The position numbers were made by a program, and so were the translations under genes. Shown piece after piece: positions 49,901-61,100 of a stretch of DNA of 64,000 nucleotides. Within the stretch, counting starts at the first letter, position 1. The number at the start of each line of letters is the position of its first letter. Origin of the DNA: Lineus longissimus (lineage: Eukaryota > Nemertea > Pilidiophora > Heteronemertea > Lineidae); the NCBI RefSeq assembly GCF_910592395.1, contig NC_088314.1, forward strand, positions 1,426,001 to 1,490,000, read 5' to 3'. Below the pieces are notes generated by a model. The model saw only the letters and a list, made by a program, of their open reading frames with translations, was not told the origin of the DNA and made no database searches.

Positions 49901-52900
49901 CTTGTCCTCCCTACCTACCCTAAAGATGTTCTTGCCCTGAACGAACAGATCGCAGTATGGCTCGGACACAAATATGTCTATATCTGACCTAGACTCCAAT
50001 ATCTCACGGTCATTATCATAGCTCTCAAGAGACCATTCCATACCGATATCATCGCATCCAATACTTTCATAGATCAAGCCATCATCTTGGTCCTGTTCGC
50101 TTGCATTCGGAGACAACTCATTCAAGTGTTTCAGTTCCCAAGGGAGCAAATCCTGGAAGTCCTCCTCGTCACCGTCTTCTGAATCTCTGCCCTGTGGGGT
50201 AACATCTCCATATACCTTCGCCCCTGAGGTATCCGTTCCCCGATCAGGATTTTTTGATACTGGAGTGAGAACCACATTTTCCTTGTCATGATCCCAAACA
50301 AACTCCGTGAAGTTTCCATCGTGCCTCATTGTGACTTTCCTATGCTCAAATCGTGGCCGATGAATCTCTACGGCCTCGGTTTTCTCATCTTTTCCGGGCT
50401 TGACCACGCTGTACAGGCTCACATCAGCAATCTTGCCTTCAGACCCAGGGATCTCTTCACCTGTGCGGACATCCTTTCTCAGTTTGACAACAAGGGGCTC
50501 CGTCCCCGGGATGCTTTGCCAGCTATCACTGTTCGCTACATCAACTGCTTTACTTTCAAATATCTTCTTTCGCTTTGATTTCTTTTTCTTCTTTGTGTGC
50601 TCATCCTCACGAGACTTGGCCATATCATCTACTAAGTGTTCACTGACTCTGTTTGATTTTGCATTCTCTTTCAAAACTATTTCATCTCTGCTCGCCTCCT
50701 CAGGGATAACCAACTTGTTTTCTGGTCTTTGCCCTCCAGAAATCCTGTCGGACTCCCCAGTCGTCGCATAGGTACTTGAAGTACTTTCTGATGCATCGGT
50801 AAAGGCATTACTCGCCATTGGGGTACTAAAACGATTTGAGAGGCTATCTGGCTCATTCTGTACGCTACTCATACTGAATTTGTCGACTTCTGAAACCCTA
50901 TCCATGGCAACTGGGTCACCAGCTCCGACAGTGGGAACTTTCACCAGATGGGCTGAGGTAGAGGCGACAGGCTCGAACTTGAAGACGAAAGTCTGGTCCG
51001 TTCCCTCGATGCGAACCTCTATGGTCTCCCTTGGCACATCCTTTACCACCTCGCACCGGTCTCTGACGAAGACGATCCTTTTCTCAATGACGTCGTGGAA
51101 CACTGTTAACAGTATCCCGGCAACTTGACGCTCAAAGATCACTGGCATCTTTAGTACGTCATCAACGTTTCTTGCTGGTGGCATAGCAGCACTGCAATTT
51201 CGGACGAAGGCGGAAGTCCCTAAGTCCATAGCATTCTGCATCCCATGACAAGATGTGCTATCGCCGTCTCGTTGATGATGGTTTTCAGATTTGACTTGTT
51301 TGTTACAATCAGCCTCGCAGCTTTGTCTCATCAGCGGATTGCCTTGTCGTCTAGGTACCAGTGGGGCATCTACATGCAGCTGTTTCGACTGATCATATGG
51401 AGTTGTGGATGAATCTGGACCAGAAGTGTGGACTTCCTCTCCCTTTGAAATGTACTGGAGCCTTTGGTAAGTGGGGGACATAGACCCATCGTGGAGATTC
51501 TGGTGACGAGTGACAGGGGATGATGGCTGTGAAATCGGCGTCACATTTCGATCAATGTCACGATACTCTGATGTAACTATTTTTGGTGGGTCATCATTTC
51601 CTGCATTATATGTATTTAGACAATGAATTTGCATGACTTCATGAGTTTGATTCTGATCAGGAACAGATGAACTCTTACTAGTATCACCTAGTGAATCCGC
51701 ATCAGCAAGTGGCTTTGGGTGCAGCTGTGTGGTCTGGGCGTGAGAAACTGCACTTTCAATCTGTGGAGCGGTCCCAGTTTTCTGCAGCCGAGAGTGGTAG
51801 GATCTGGGCAGTTGACTGCGTCTAGCACCGACTAGAGCAAGAGGGGGAGCCGGTATTCTGACATTCATCACCATAGTTTTCTCTTCCGGATGAGTTGATG
51901 CAACTGATTGTCCGAGCTTGACTGCGTATCCAGACGACGTGATCCCTGATAGGGCCGTTGCTGCAGTTGCAGTAAGTCCCATAGATGTCTTTGGTCCATA
52001 TGTTCGTGCATTATGACGACTGTTGACAGATGAAGACACAGTGCCAGTTCCCTCAGTAGCGACCGAAGAACTTGAGCAAGGGCCAGCAATCCGTATCTTT
52101 TGTCCTCTCTTTAAAGCTGCTTCCACCCTCGGATCCAGACAGGTAAGGTTGTATGTCGCCCCACTGATAAGGGCTTGGCTCTCGTCTGTTGGAATTACGA
52201 CCATTCCTTCAGGCTGAGAAGGTAATTCAAAAGTATTTGATATCAAGGAAAGGACATTTCTATCCCGACTTTCGTCACTACCAGCACTGGGTGAAAAGTG
52301 TTGCAAGGTTTTTACATTCTTCTCGAGAACTCGTGCTGGGTATTGGCTAAAAGATCTACTCGGCTTTACCCCAGCCTCAGCTGATCTATTCATCTCAGAC
52401 TCCGGGATAGGTTCAGAGGTCGAACCCAACGTTATGTCTTTGGAAGAGTTGTCCTTGCTGCTAGATGCTCTGCCTTTGCTTGAAGGAGACACACTGGTAC
52501 ATGAAGTCCCAACAGCGACATTGCTACTCTGCTTTACCAGATTATCTGTCTCTTTTACACCTGTATCTGATGTTTCCTTGATTGATTGTGAAGAACCAAC
52601 AGACTTCGGCCTCTCTTTCCTCACGGTGTGACCTGTGTTGCGATCATTTCTATTTGAACTAGATGTATGTTTCGCTTGTTCTCCATGTTCATCCTTTGAG
52701 TGTCTCGTACCTTTCTCTCTGTGATTTGAATGTTTGTGCCGCTGTTTACTTTTCTCATCATGATGCGCATCCTTAGAGTCAACGAGCTTCATGAGATCAT
52801 TGGAAATTTCATCATCGTGGACTGTTTGTAACGTCTTCCTATTCGCCGAATGTCGCTTGTGCCTGTCCTTATCGTCTTCAGACCCAGAATCTTTGTGGGA

Positions 52901-54148
52901 TTTTCTGTCTGAATGTTGCTTCGACCCAGCCTTTTCTTTCCCGTCGACGTCAGGTTCTTGCGATGAGTCTTCTTTCCTAGAATGCTTCTTACAGGAACGT
53001 CTGTGCGACTTCTTTTCATTCGATGGCCCATGCGTTGACGACTTGACTTTGATTGTTGTTTCACTGTCGACTTTTTCTGCTACATTTGATTGCTCCACGT
53101 TTACATGATCCGAATTCGGTCCCTTTTTCTGAGCACCATGCTGAAGTGGCGACTTTCTTCTTGAGCTGCTTTTCTTTGATTGATTTTCGTGAGTTACAGT
53201 AGACAGTGCATTATCTTCAGTAATACTGTCTCTTGCTTCCTCGTCAGAAACTATGGATTTCGACGACAGCTTTTCTGGTTTCTTGGAATGGCATCTCTCC
53301 CCTGCGGCTGGGTTGAACGCACGCTGGGTAGATTCCTCACCTGAATTAGGTTTACATGCATTCTCAACTACAGTTACTCCACATTCGTCCTTTTCGCTTT
53401 GAGAAATGGTCTTTGATTGAAGTTCAACACCGCTGTCTGAACAACCTGCTGCGCTGGCAGCACTTCTTGTAGGACCAGGGGACCTCGCACGCCTCCTCTG
53501 AGTCTCATTGTTCCTTCTTTCTCTCTCTATCAAAGCTTCAATAGTGGTAGTGTCATTTAGATTTAGCAAAGTGACATTGTTCTTAATGTACGATGGCATT
53601 TCGCTTCGCCCACATGTAGCGGCACTTGTACTCAGCTGACTGTGGTGGACAACAGGTGCTGATTGACGCAATAGAACTCTGTTTTTCATCTCCGGGCTTT
53701 CTGTCTTCTTTTTATCTGCCTTTGAGTTTGATAGGTTACCGACATCTCGAACTGATTTGTCATGATCTTGGTCAGTCTTTGGAGTCATAGGTAGACCAAC
53801 ACTCGTAACTGTGCTACACTGCAAGCTAAGGTTTACAGCTTCCGGATTTTTGGAATACTTTTTGAACTTTGCGAGCCATGGGTTGACGGGATCTGCAGAG
53901 AGCAGCGACTCCTCCCACGACGCACGTGCAGGGTCTTTAGTCCCTACGCGTGAATCCGAGGCAAAAGAAACTGTCTTCACTGGACTACGTGTCATTGGAC
54001 TGATCCGAGCACACGAATGCATGTCCCCTGGCTTTGGACTCGGAATGGCAATCTTTGTAAGGTACGAATGTATTGGGATATCACCCCGAGGAGTTTCCAA
54101 GCGTCCCCGAGATTCTTTTCTTGCACTCATTGTCAATGTCGGAGACAT
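43910..54148 (-). CDS. Giant disordered protein with C-terminal bromodomain
   Basis: Eight coding exons on the minus strand: 54,148-49,810 (exon body starts at acceptor 54,232), 49,661-49,453, 49,248-46,440, 46,227-45,833, 45,634-45,551, 45,188-45,042, 44,784-44,691 and 44,022-43,910. All introns are GT-AG and all phases close, giving 2,729 residues. The first ATG in the large exon (AAAATGTCT, good context) is chosen because the likely upstream exon has an in-frame stop. Residues 1-2580 are mostly low-complexity Ser/Thr/Lys-rich, with a Lys/His/Ser-rich stretch in the first third and SPTRK-type repeats before the end. Residues about 2586-2693 form a bromodomain. Helix Z is CTKILNELW. The ZA loop is LPPDYYKIVKRPM. 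Helix B ends in IFWNCHLYNK with the acetyl-lysine-binding Asn and both Tyr. Helix C is EEVFNNLMMEYFP. The usual PMD is PMW. A nuclear acetyl-lysine reader is inferred; I recognise no orthologue. Confidence 0.85.
44169..44276. repeat. 26-29 bp tandem repeat within last intron
   Basis: Four copies of TAACAATAGRCYCGCYCGAT start near 44,170, 44,196, 44,222 and 44,251. They lie inside the final intron (44,690-44,023) of the bromodomain gene. An inverted partial copy, TATTGTTACA, occurs at about 44,354-44,363, so a small foldback element is possible. Confidence 0.75.
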
Positions 54149-54319
54149 TTTCTGTGTGGCATGGTGTTGGCTTGTGCTGTAGCTTGGCGCTGGATGGACC
54201 GGCAGGCGATGAACATGGGCAGTTTTTTTAACCTGGAACAATAAAAAAAGACAGTTCTCCATGTATTGCTCGAGACCTTTGAATGGTTCTTCTCTTCAGT
54301 TTTACCACGTAGGCCTTAC

Positions 54320-55300
54320 CTCCAGCACAAGGTGGGCCTAGTGCTTCGGAATACAAATCCCCCAACTGCCCAAGTTTTCACCAGCAACCCCCAGGTGAGA
54401 CGAGTTGGGCAATCACCTCTCCACAGGGTATACGGGGTAAATATCTGGAGGATCTAATGTTATTGTGATGTTTTTCTGCCCATGGTTTGCATTCTGTAAC
54501 ACATCAATTCATTTTGAGTCTAGTAACCAGAATCAGTCAATCAACTGACACTTTTTTTGCACTTGTTTGGTTAATATTATCCTAATCTTTATTTTCATTA
54601 ATTGATTTCGAGCATAATAATTACAACGTAATTAATATAACATATAGGTCTAGTTGACCTGAAAAATCAGCCCAGGTTGCCCATGACACATGTGAGATCC
54701 CATGCGGGCCCCACACTGTGACACTTAGTCCCCATATGAAACCTCTGCCTCTGGGCGATAACAGGAGACGGGCTATGGGGTCGGATGCATGCATGGAATG
54801 GCCAGTTTGAAGTAAAAAGTGAATGATTTTTTGCATGTCATCATGTTGACCTGCAATGTGCAGTGCAGACCATGTCAGAGAAAATGAGATGTGGCTGTTT
54901 GACCATTTCCAATCCTCAGTGTTTTGCATTGTTTTAAATGCCTTGACAAGCTTTTTCGGAGTCGCAAGTATTGTTATCTTGTCCTGAGAGCGAATCGCAT
55001 TGTTTGTAGCGACGTACTTTGCCGTTATTGTAAAACTCGGGCATGATTCGTGAAGAAATCGGATTTGAATTTCCCGGCGCTCCGAACTTTCATTGTTGCT
55101 TGGTTATATATTTCACCGCTGCGGGGCGCTTGCTTATTGGGTACTTCTAAAATGAGAATTTAGTAGACGGCTTTTCCAGTCGGCAAAACCACTTTTTTGA
55201 TACTTAAGGGAAACCTATGTTTTAGATTGCGGTCCTTAGATTATTACTTAACCGTTTTTGAAGTAATATGAGAGATAAATATGATCATTGATCTCCAAAT
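54320..55300. promoter_or_regulatory. Putative bidirectional promoter and bromodomain-gene leader
   Basis: A minus-strand donor (GCTGGAG|GTAAGGCC, exon end 54,320) lies 87 bp above the big exon's acceptor. In the joined frame there is a TAG six codons upstream and no ATG, so this is read as an untranslated first or second exon. Further up, a CCAAT on the minus strand (about 55,134-55,138) sits beside a short GC-rich segment (CGCTGCGGGGCGC) between the two divergent genes. No strong TATA box is assigned. Start sites are not determinable by eye. Confidence 0.4.
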
Positions 55301-55456
55301 ACACATAAACCATAGGTGAGTTTATTGGTGACGTCACTGTCTCCGCCACCTGATAATTTCCGGTTTTCGGAAGTTCACGTTTTTTTGCTTTTGCAACCAA
55401 ATAAAATTAGTTTTTTACGACTTCAACGCGAGAATTTGTTAGCTGAAACAACAGAC

Positions 55457-57103
55457 ATGTTACAGCATATTCAAACAACCTTGTCGAAGTGCATTTATCA
55501 CAATCTTATCCCCAAGAAAAGATTATGTAGCGAATCGGTGGTTCAAATTTCACGAGTTTTGTCCTGCGTACAGGGTATTCCAAAAACCATGCAGGCGAGA
55601 TATTTGGTGTACTGCAGGGTAACGAAGAATTCTCCACATGTCTCTTTGAGCGTTTTCAGGGAGGATCCTTTCAAGAACATATTGAGCATACCGGTAGATG
55701 GGAATGGAAAGAATGATAGAAGGCAAGGGTAAGTATATAAGGTTGAGGTTATCTCTCCGTTCATTGTCTGATTGTGGTGCTGTTGTTGAATGTTGGAGTC
55801 GATGTTGTAAAGCTGTCTGGATCTTGTATCATCACCAGCTGTGAAGTGCTACTGTATGACTGGCAATATTCACATAGATTGGTGGTAGCCTATATATTTT
55901 TGACAAAGGTCTACTGAAAGATAATTACCCTTGAAACAAATAAATCTTTTATTCCCTTCAGACGAAAAGATGCAGGTGGAAACTCCTGTGGGCCACTGCT
56001 TGCTATGGGAGCCTTCTCACTCTTTGGTCTGTTCAAGAAGGAGGAAATTAACAACACGGTGGTTAAGATTCACCAAGCTCGCATTGCACATGAGGAATTG
56101 AAATTTGAGGTAACTGAACTTGCTTTGTAACTATAGAATGATGATCATCATTCTTGCAAAAGTTTTTATCATGTAATCTAAGGTTTTCTTCTTGTGCATG
56201 ACTACATGTTTCGTGATGCTATAACTGTAAATGTACTGTGAATCTTACACAGGTTTAACAGATTATCAAGTCCAACTCTCATCTTTGTTTCAGGAGGCAG
56301 AAAGACTTTATCATGAAGCACTTGATCTCCTGATTGAAGACAGAAAAGGTATGGCCCTTGAAGAGAAAGAGTTTCTTGAGAAGCGAACTGTGATTATCAA
56401 TGGTTTAGCAAACCTTGCTCTCATTTCTGGCCGTATTCGTGTAGCTGAGGAACTTTTTAAAGATTGTATGAAAGGGATGATATTGTGTGGAATGGAACAG
56501 ACTGACAATGCAATTGTGGAATGCTCATTGAAAATCTCAAATGTTTATGCTCAGCAGAAACGATTTGCTGAAGCAATGGCAGGTTATAAATTTTGTGTTA
56601 GAACTCAGGAGAAAAAGTTGACTGACAAGGAAGCTGAAGCAGTGGATGTGGATACTCTAGCATTGTATGGATTGAGTTTGGACAACTATGCCAGGTTTTT
56701 GATTTCAAGGAAAGAATTCGCAGAGGCTGAAAAATGCTTAAAACAGGCTCTGGTTGTGTCTGAGCAGCTAAGTCTGATGGGTGAGGAGGCTGAACAAATC
56801 ACTTTGGTGATTCTGAACAATTTAGCAACCCTTTTCCTGCATAGGAATGATTATGATAACGCTCAGAAAAACATGGAAAGAGCTGTCAGTCTTGCTGAAA
56901 AGGCTAAGTTGCCAGAGTTGGCTGCGTACTACTGTAATCTTGGCTCAATTTATGTATACAAATCGAGGTTTGATGAGGCAGCCAAACTCTGCCAAATGTC
57001 AAAGAGTCTTGCTGCGAAGAGAAAGGACAGTGAAACTGTGTCCATGGCTGATTTATGCCTCCAGGAAATAGACACTCAAAAAAAGAAATTAAAAAAGAAA
57101 TGA
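55457..57103 (+). CDS. TTC19: Tetratricopeptide repeat protein 19, mitochondrial
   Basis: Three exons are predicted: 55,457-55,728, 55,962-56,109 and 56,294-57,103. The introns are GTAAGT...CCTTCAG and GTAACT...TGTTTCAG, and the phases close to give 409 residues. The N terminus (MLQHIQTTLSKCIYHNLIPKK) is basic and amphipathic, as expected for mitochondrial import. Exon 2 contains AFSLFGLFKKEE, matching the conserved segment before the repeats in TTC19. Exon 3 carries the TPR array: ERLYHEALDLL, GLANLALISGRIRVAEELF, NAIVECSLKISNVYAQQKRF, AMAGYKFCV, NYARFLISRKEFAEAEKCL and NLATLFLHRNDYDNAQKNME. TTC19 is an inner-membrane factor that clears Rieske (UQCRFS1) fragments during complex III maturation. 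The human protein is about 380 residues. A GATAAA with a U-rich tract at 57,297-57,345 is a possible poly(A) site. Confidence 0.93.
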
Positions 57104-58110
57104 AGTGAAATGGCGGTCTCAACAGACTGTTCACAATACTGCTTATGTATTTCAAGTACAGTATGTGCATGTATTCAATGACTGGGTGCAGCACTACACA
57201 GGGGAGTAAAAGGAATTGCTAGTTTGTAACTTTCCTTGTGGCTTGATGACTGTTTCTTGAACCCTGTATGCTTGTAAGGTACAATATGATCAGTTTGATA
57301 AAGACGTTTTTAGATAGATATCATTTTTGTTGATTTGTTACTTTGGATTGAACAATCTAAGTGGTGTCCTGGTTGTGACAAGGATACCATGCCATGGTCC
57401 AATGAAACAATCCTGAGACTGTGGATTAGCCTTGTCCAATGTGGCAGCTCCCAGTGAGACAACCATTGATACATGTATGGGTGTGCCTCTGCCAAGAGAC
57501 ACTGGAGTTCATCTGAGCCACTCCTAATTGAAGTTCTGCAGCTGCCTTCATCAATATAATGGTTCATGTAGTCTCTTAAACAGTATAGTCCAGAGGTTTA
57601 ACAACCAGTCTTGTTGGAGACTTCACAGAACCCACACAAGTCCACCACCATAACAACTACCAGTGTAATGGTTGTGGCCTTGCTGGGGACATAAGTTAAA
57701 AACCAACAATTTGCCTCTGTGAACATACTAGCCATGTGCAACAGCATTCAGTAGTGGTGGCATCTCTGTCTAGCAGTCATTGTACCAGTATTGAAGGCAC
57801 TAAACGCCAGTGTGACTAAGACCATCTTCCAGGAGAGGTTGTACCCCGTACTGCTATCGGAAGCTCAATACTCGGGCGAGACGAAACACCTCCCAGTGAC
57901 TGGGTCTCTGTCTGAAGCAACAGTCCAGTGTAACAACCCAAACAGCAGTTTCTTAGTAGGCTTACTGGCATAAGGGAGAACACTTCATGTTTTCATAACA
58001 CAACCAGAACAGCAGCATGTGAGGAGTGCCAGTCGCGTAGGGATGGGTGCAAAGTGAGTGAAATGGACTTTCCTGTAGTGGTAGATATATATCAGTACAA
58101 ACACAAGCAA
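57104..58110. other. TTC19 3' UTR and intergenic DNA
   Basis: No coding exon is seen. The nearest poly(A)-like words on the plus strand are AGTAAA (about 57,205) and GATAAA (57,297), the latter followed by a T/GT-rich stretch. The rest shows no recognisable element. Confidence 0.4.
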
Positions 58111-58137
58111 CTCGAAAGTAATATTCAAAACTTTATT
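58105..58137 (-). terminator. Minus-strand poly(A) signal and cleavage region
   Basis: The minus strand reads AATAAA at 58,137-58,132. It is followed within about 40 bases by the GU-rich tract GCTTGTGTTTGTACTG (about 58,110-58,095). This is the standard metazoan arrangement and implies a minus-strand gene ending here, convergent with TTC19. Confidence 0.5.
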
Positions 58138-58139
58138 CT

Positions 58140-61100
58140 GTATAAGTTGTATACATTTTCTAATAATGATAATGTATAAATACAGAATAATTTGCCATTG
58201 ATATGATGTGGTGGGGCAATGTCTTTGATTTATTGTACTACCAAAAGGGGGCAATACAAGCAAACCATTACCATGTTCATCAAGATACAAGTAAGGTTAC
58301 TGTCACTGGCATGAAGTGCCGTACTCCTTGAAGAAAAGTGCCCAAGTCAACATGAACTAGAGGAGATTTTAATGAGATCTTACTTGCACCAAATTCCATA
58401 ATCAGAAAAGATGTGTAGTAGGACAGTTGCTATTGAAAGCAGACATTATACTCCGAAAGGGCAATGAAAAGCAGTAAAATATTTCAAAATCATCAAAACA
58501 TCAGCATTTACATGTAGGAATTCATTTTCGTCAAATGCGTTTATTACAGTTTTAGTCTGAATCATAAACAATACCTTTAACCCTTTCTCAACTGACGACC
58601 ACTAGATGGTTTAGTTCGACTTTTGAGTTTTGGAGGATCAGGTCAATCTGCATCAGTGATGAGAGTATTGGGTATTACCTGGCTAAAGTTGGATGTCAAG
58701 CTTGGAGGAAGCCCTGAGCATCAAAGCTATGGGTTCATAGACAAGTACGTGTCACATCAACAGGGCATAAAATCAGCAGCTATGTCAAAAAATTTAGGAA
58801 TATCTGACAAAAAAATTACATGTAAAATATAAATTTGGAAGGAACACAAACACTAAACTAATTCATCTTTTGACACGTGTCGCAAAAAAATGTCTGTGTG
58901 TTTGTTCCGATAACATACAGTCGATAAACACTTATAACATAGTTTTACAATATTGCATAATTTGAGAAGTAGCCCATCTCTTGCTATCAGGGGAATACTA
59001 ATTTCATAAGCGTATTTTAATCTGTGATGCCTGAGTGATCATTATGAATGTTGACTGTTAGAGAACAATGAAAGTTTATTACCTTCCCTTCAAAAGTGTT
59101 GACAGTGTTGGTTCAAAATGTGATGCCTATCATTTTGATCAATGAATGACATGTTTGTATCACGTATTGTGATAGGAGAGTTTACTATCACAAAGAGCTG
59201 TAAGCTGTAACTTTGTTGAAAGGACAATACTGCAAACCCCGTAATGCTAGCAGAGCCATATGTCATGTTTGTCGCAAAAATTGTAAAAATAAAACACTCG
59301 CAAAAATCTGACAGTAGAGTAACCTCAATACATCCAAAGACCTCAGCTCATGCCTCCATGATGTTCTGTTCTACTCGAGTGGTCTTGATTTGACAACCAA
59401 GGCCCACCAACTTGGTAGGAATTCACACAAAACGCTGACATGACTGTCTATTGTGGTTCATACAATGGTTTGCGAGGTAATAAATACATGTAGGCCTGTT
59501 CTGCTAACACACAATCAATGAATGGATTAAAAAACAATTCACTGGTACTATCGAACTCATGTCCATGTCCGAGCAGTCCATTATGTACACAGGGTAAGAA
59601 AATGGTAGACCATTAGAAACTACGAGCCAAGATTTCTAACCCAGACAAGGAATCGTTGTCGTTAACATGATGATAGACTTCGTAAGTGGGGGTATTTCTC
59701 GAGGCACGTCTGCATACTGAGCTCCACCTATTCCACATTTGAACTGGAATTGTACATATGACATACTACACTGTTTGAACTCAAGAGCAACTACAAGCCT
59801 TGGTAGATAATGGACAGCCTTTTTACATAGGACAGTACATTGTACTCATTAGAATTGACATAAGTTTCTACAGCCCAACTTGTGCCAACATTTACAGATT
59901 AATGACTAGTTACGAATATAATACAGACATTTTGAAATCCATGCACAAAGGAAAAATCATTGAACATTAATTAAGCAATTAATAATAATTTACAATTGAA
60001 TAAAATTTGTCATGTGTCGAGGTACGATACGCTACCCTCGAGCGGCTATTGAGTTGCTATACTGCTTGATAAAACAGCTCACAACTCTGGTCCATGTACA
60101 ACATTGGTCCAATTAAAACCAGTGCATGATAAAAGACATTCATTGAATGTGACTATTCGGAATACGTGAGATATAAAAACATACGTCTTCAAAGCCAAAT
60201 GGGTACAAAAATCACTAACAAACTTGACAATATTTTGTTGCGAGGTGTTCCTGTTTGGACAATGTATAATCGTCTTTGCAGGACAAAATGTACTTTCCTA
60301 TCAAATTTTAACAATTCACTATAAAAATACATGATACACAAAATATCTATTCTCTCGTGGCTTTGTCTCCTCTATACTACACCTCAATTAACATCGATTA
60401 CATAGGCCTACTCCAATATCACCTCTACAACACCATCTGTGTGATATATTTAAAAGTGAAAAGGTTTAGTTGAACGAATGCGGAGTAACCTTCCCCCAAA
60501 AAAACCTCTGGTCAACTCCATTAAATGTGATCTCTGTAATGACGACACCTCTCTATGAAGGACAGAATCTGCCAGTCCCAAGAGTGTCCTTGACAGAGAG
60601 GTTCTACTGTATTTTGATGACATACATGGACATTGTACAGCCATCGCATAATCAGTTATCATACCATTAGGCACATACATCCATTGAAAAGAGTGCCTTT
60701 ATGGTCTTATAGAGGTCATTTTAGAGTATTTGGACACACGTTTCCTACCTGTAATGTACACTGACTTTGACAAATATTGCGTTGAAGTAGAATTCAACAG
60801 TAAAGACTATTATTGGTGGTCTTCTGATAACACTACAATAAAGCTCAAGAGAACAATGCCATGCATGCATTAACCCGATCTTGTATGTTCGATAACATTG
60901 GCCATGCAATGGCCTCTTTTGATTGCCGTGACTGTGTGGAGCTTATACTTCTGACCGTATACATCTGAAGACCATCACTAATAGAGGAAAGATTCGTAAG
61001 GAAGATGGAGGATTAACTAAGGGCAGTTTTCATCAACAAGAGAAGACCTTTACTGTCACGTGTTCAAAAGACCTTGAATGACCCTCCAGATGGCAGCACC

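Noticed and set aside
54233-54262. An ATG at 54,262 opening the large minus-strand frame (MENCLFLLFQ)
   Set aside because: The bases after it form a textbook acceptor (CTTTTTTTATTGTTCCAG), so these codons are intronic; the start was placed at 54,148.
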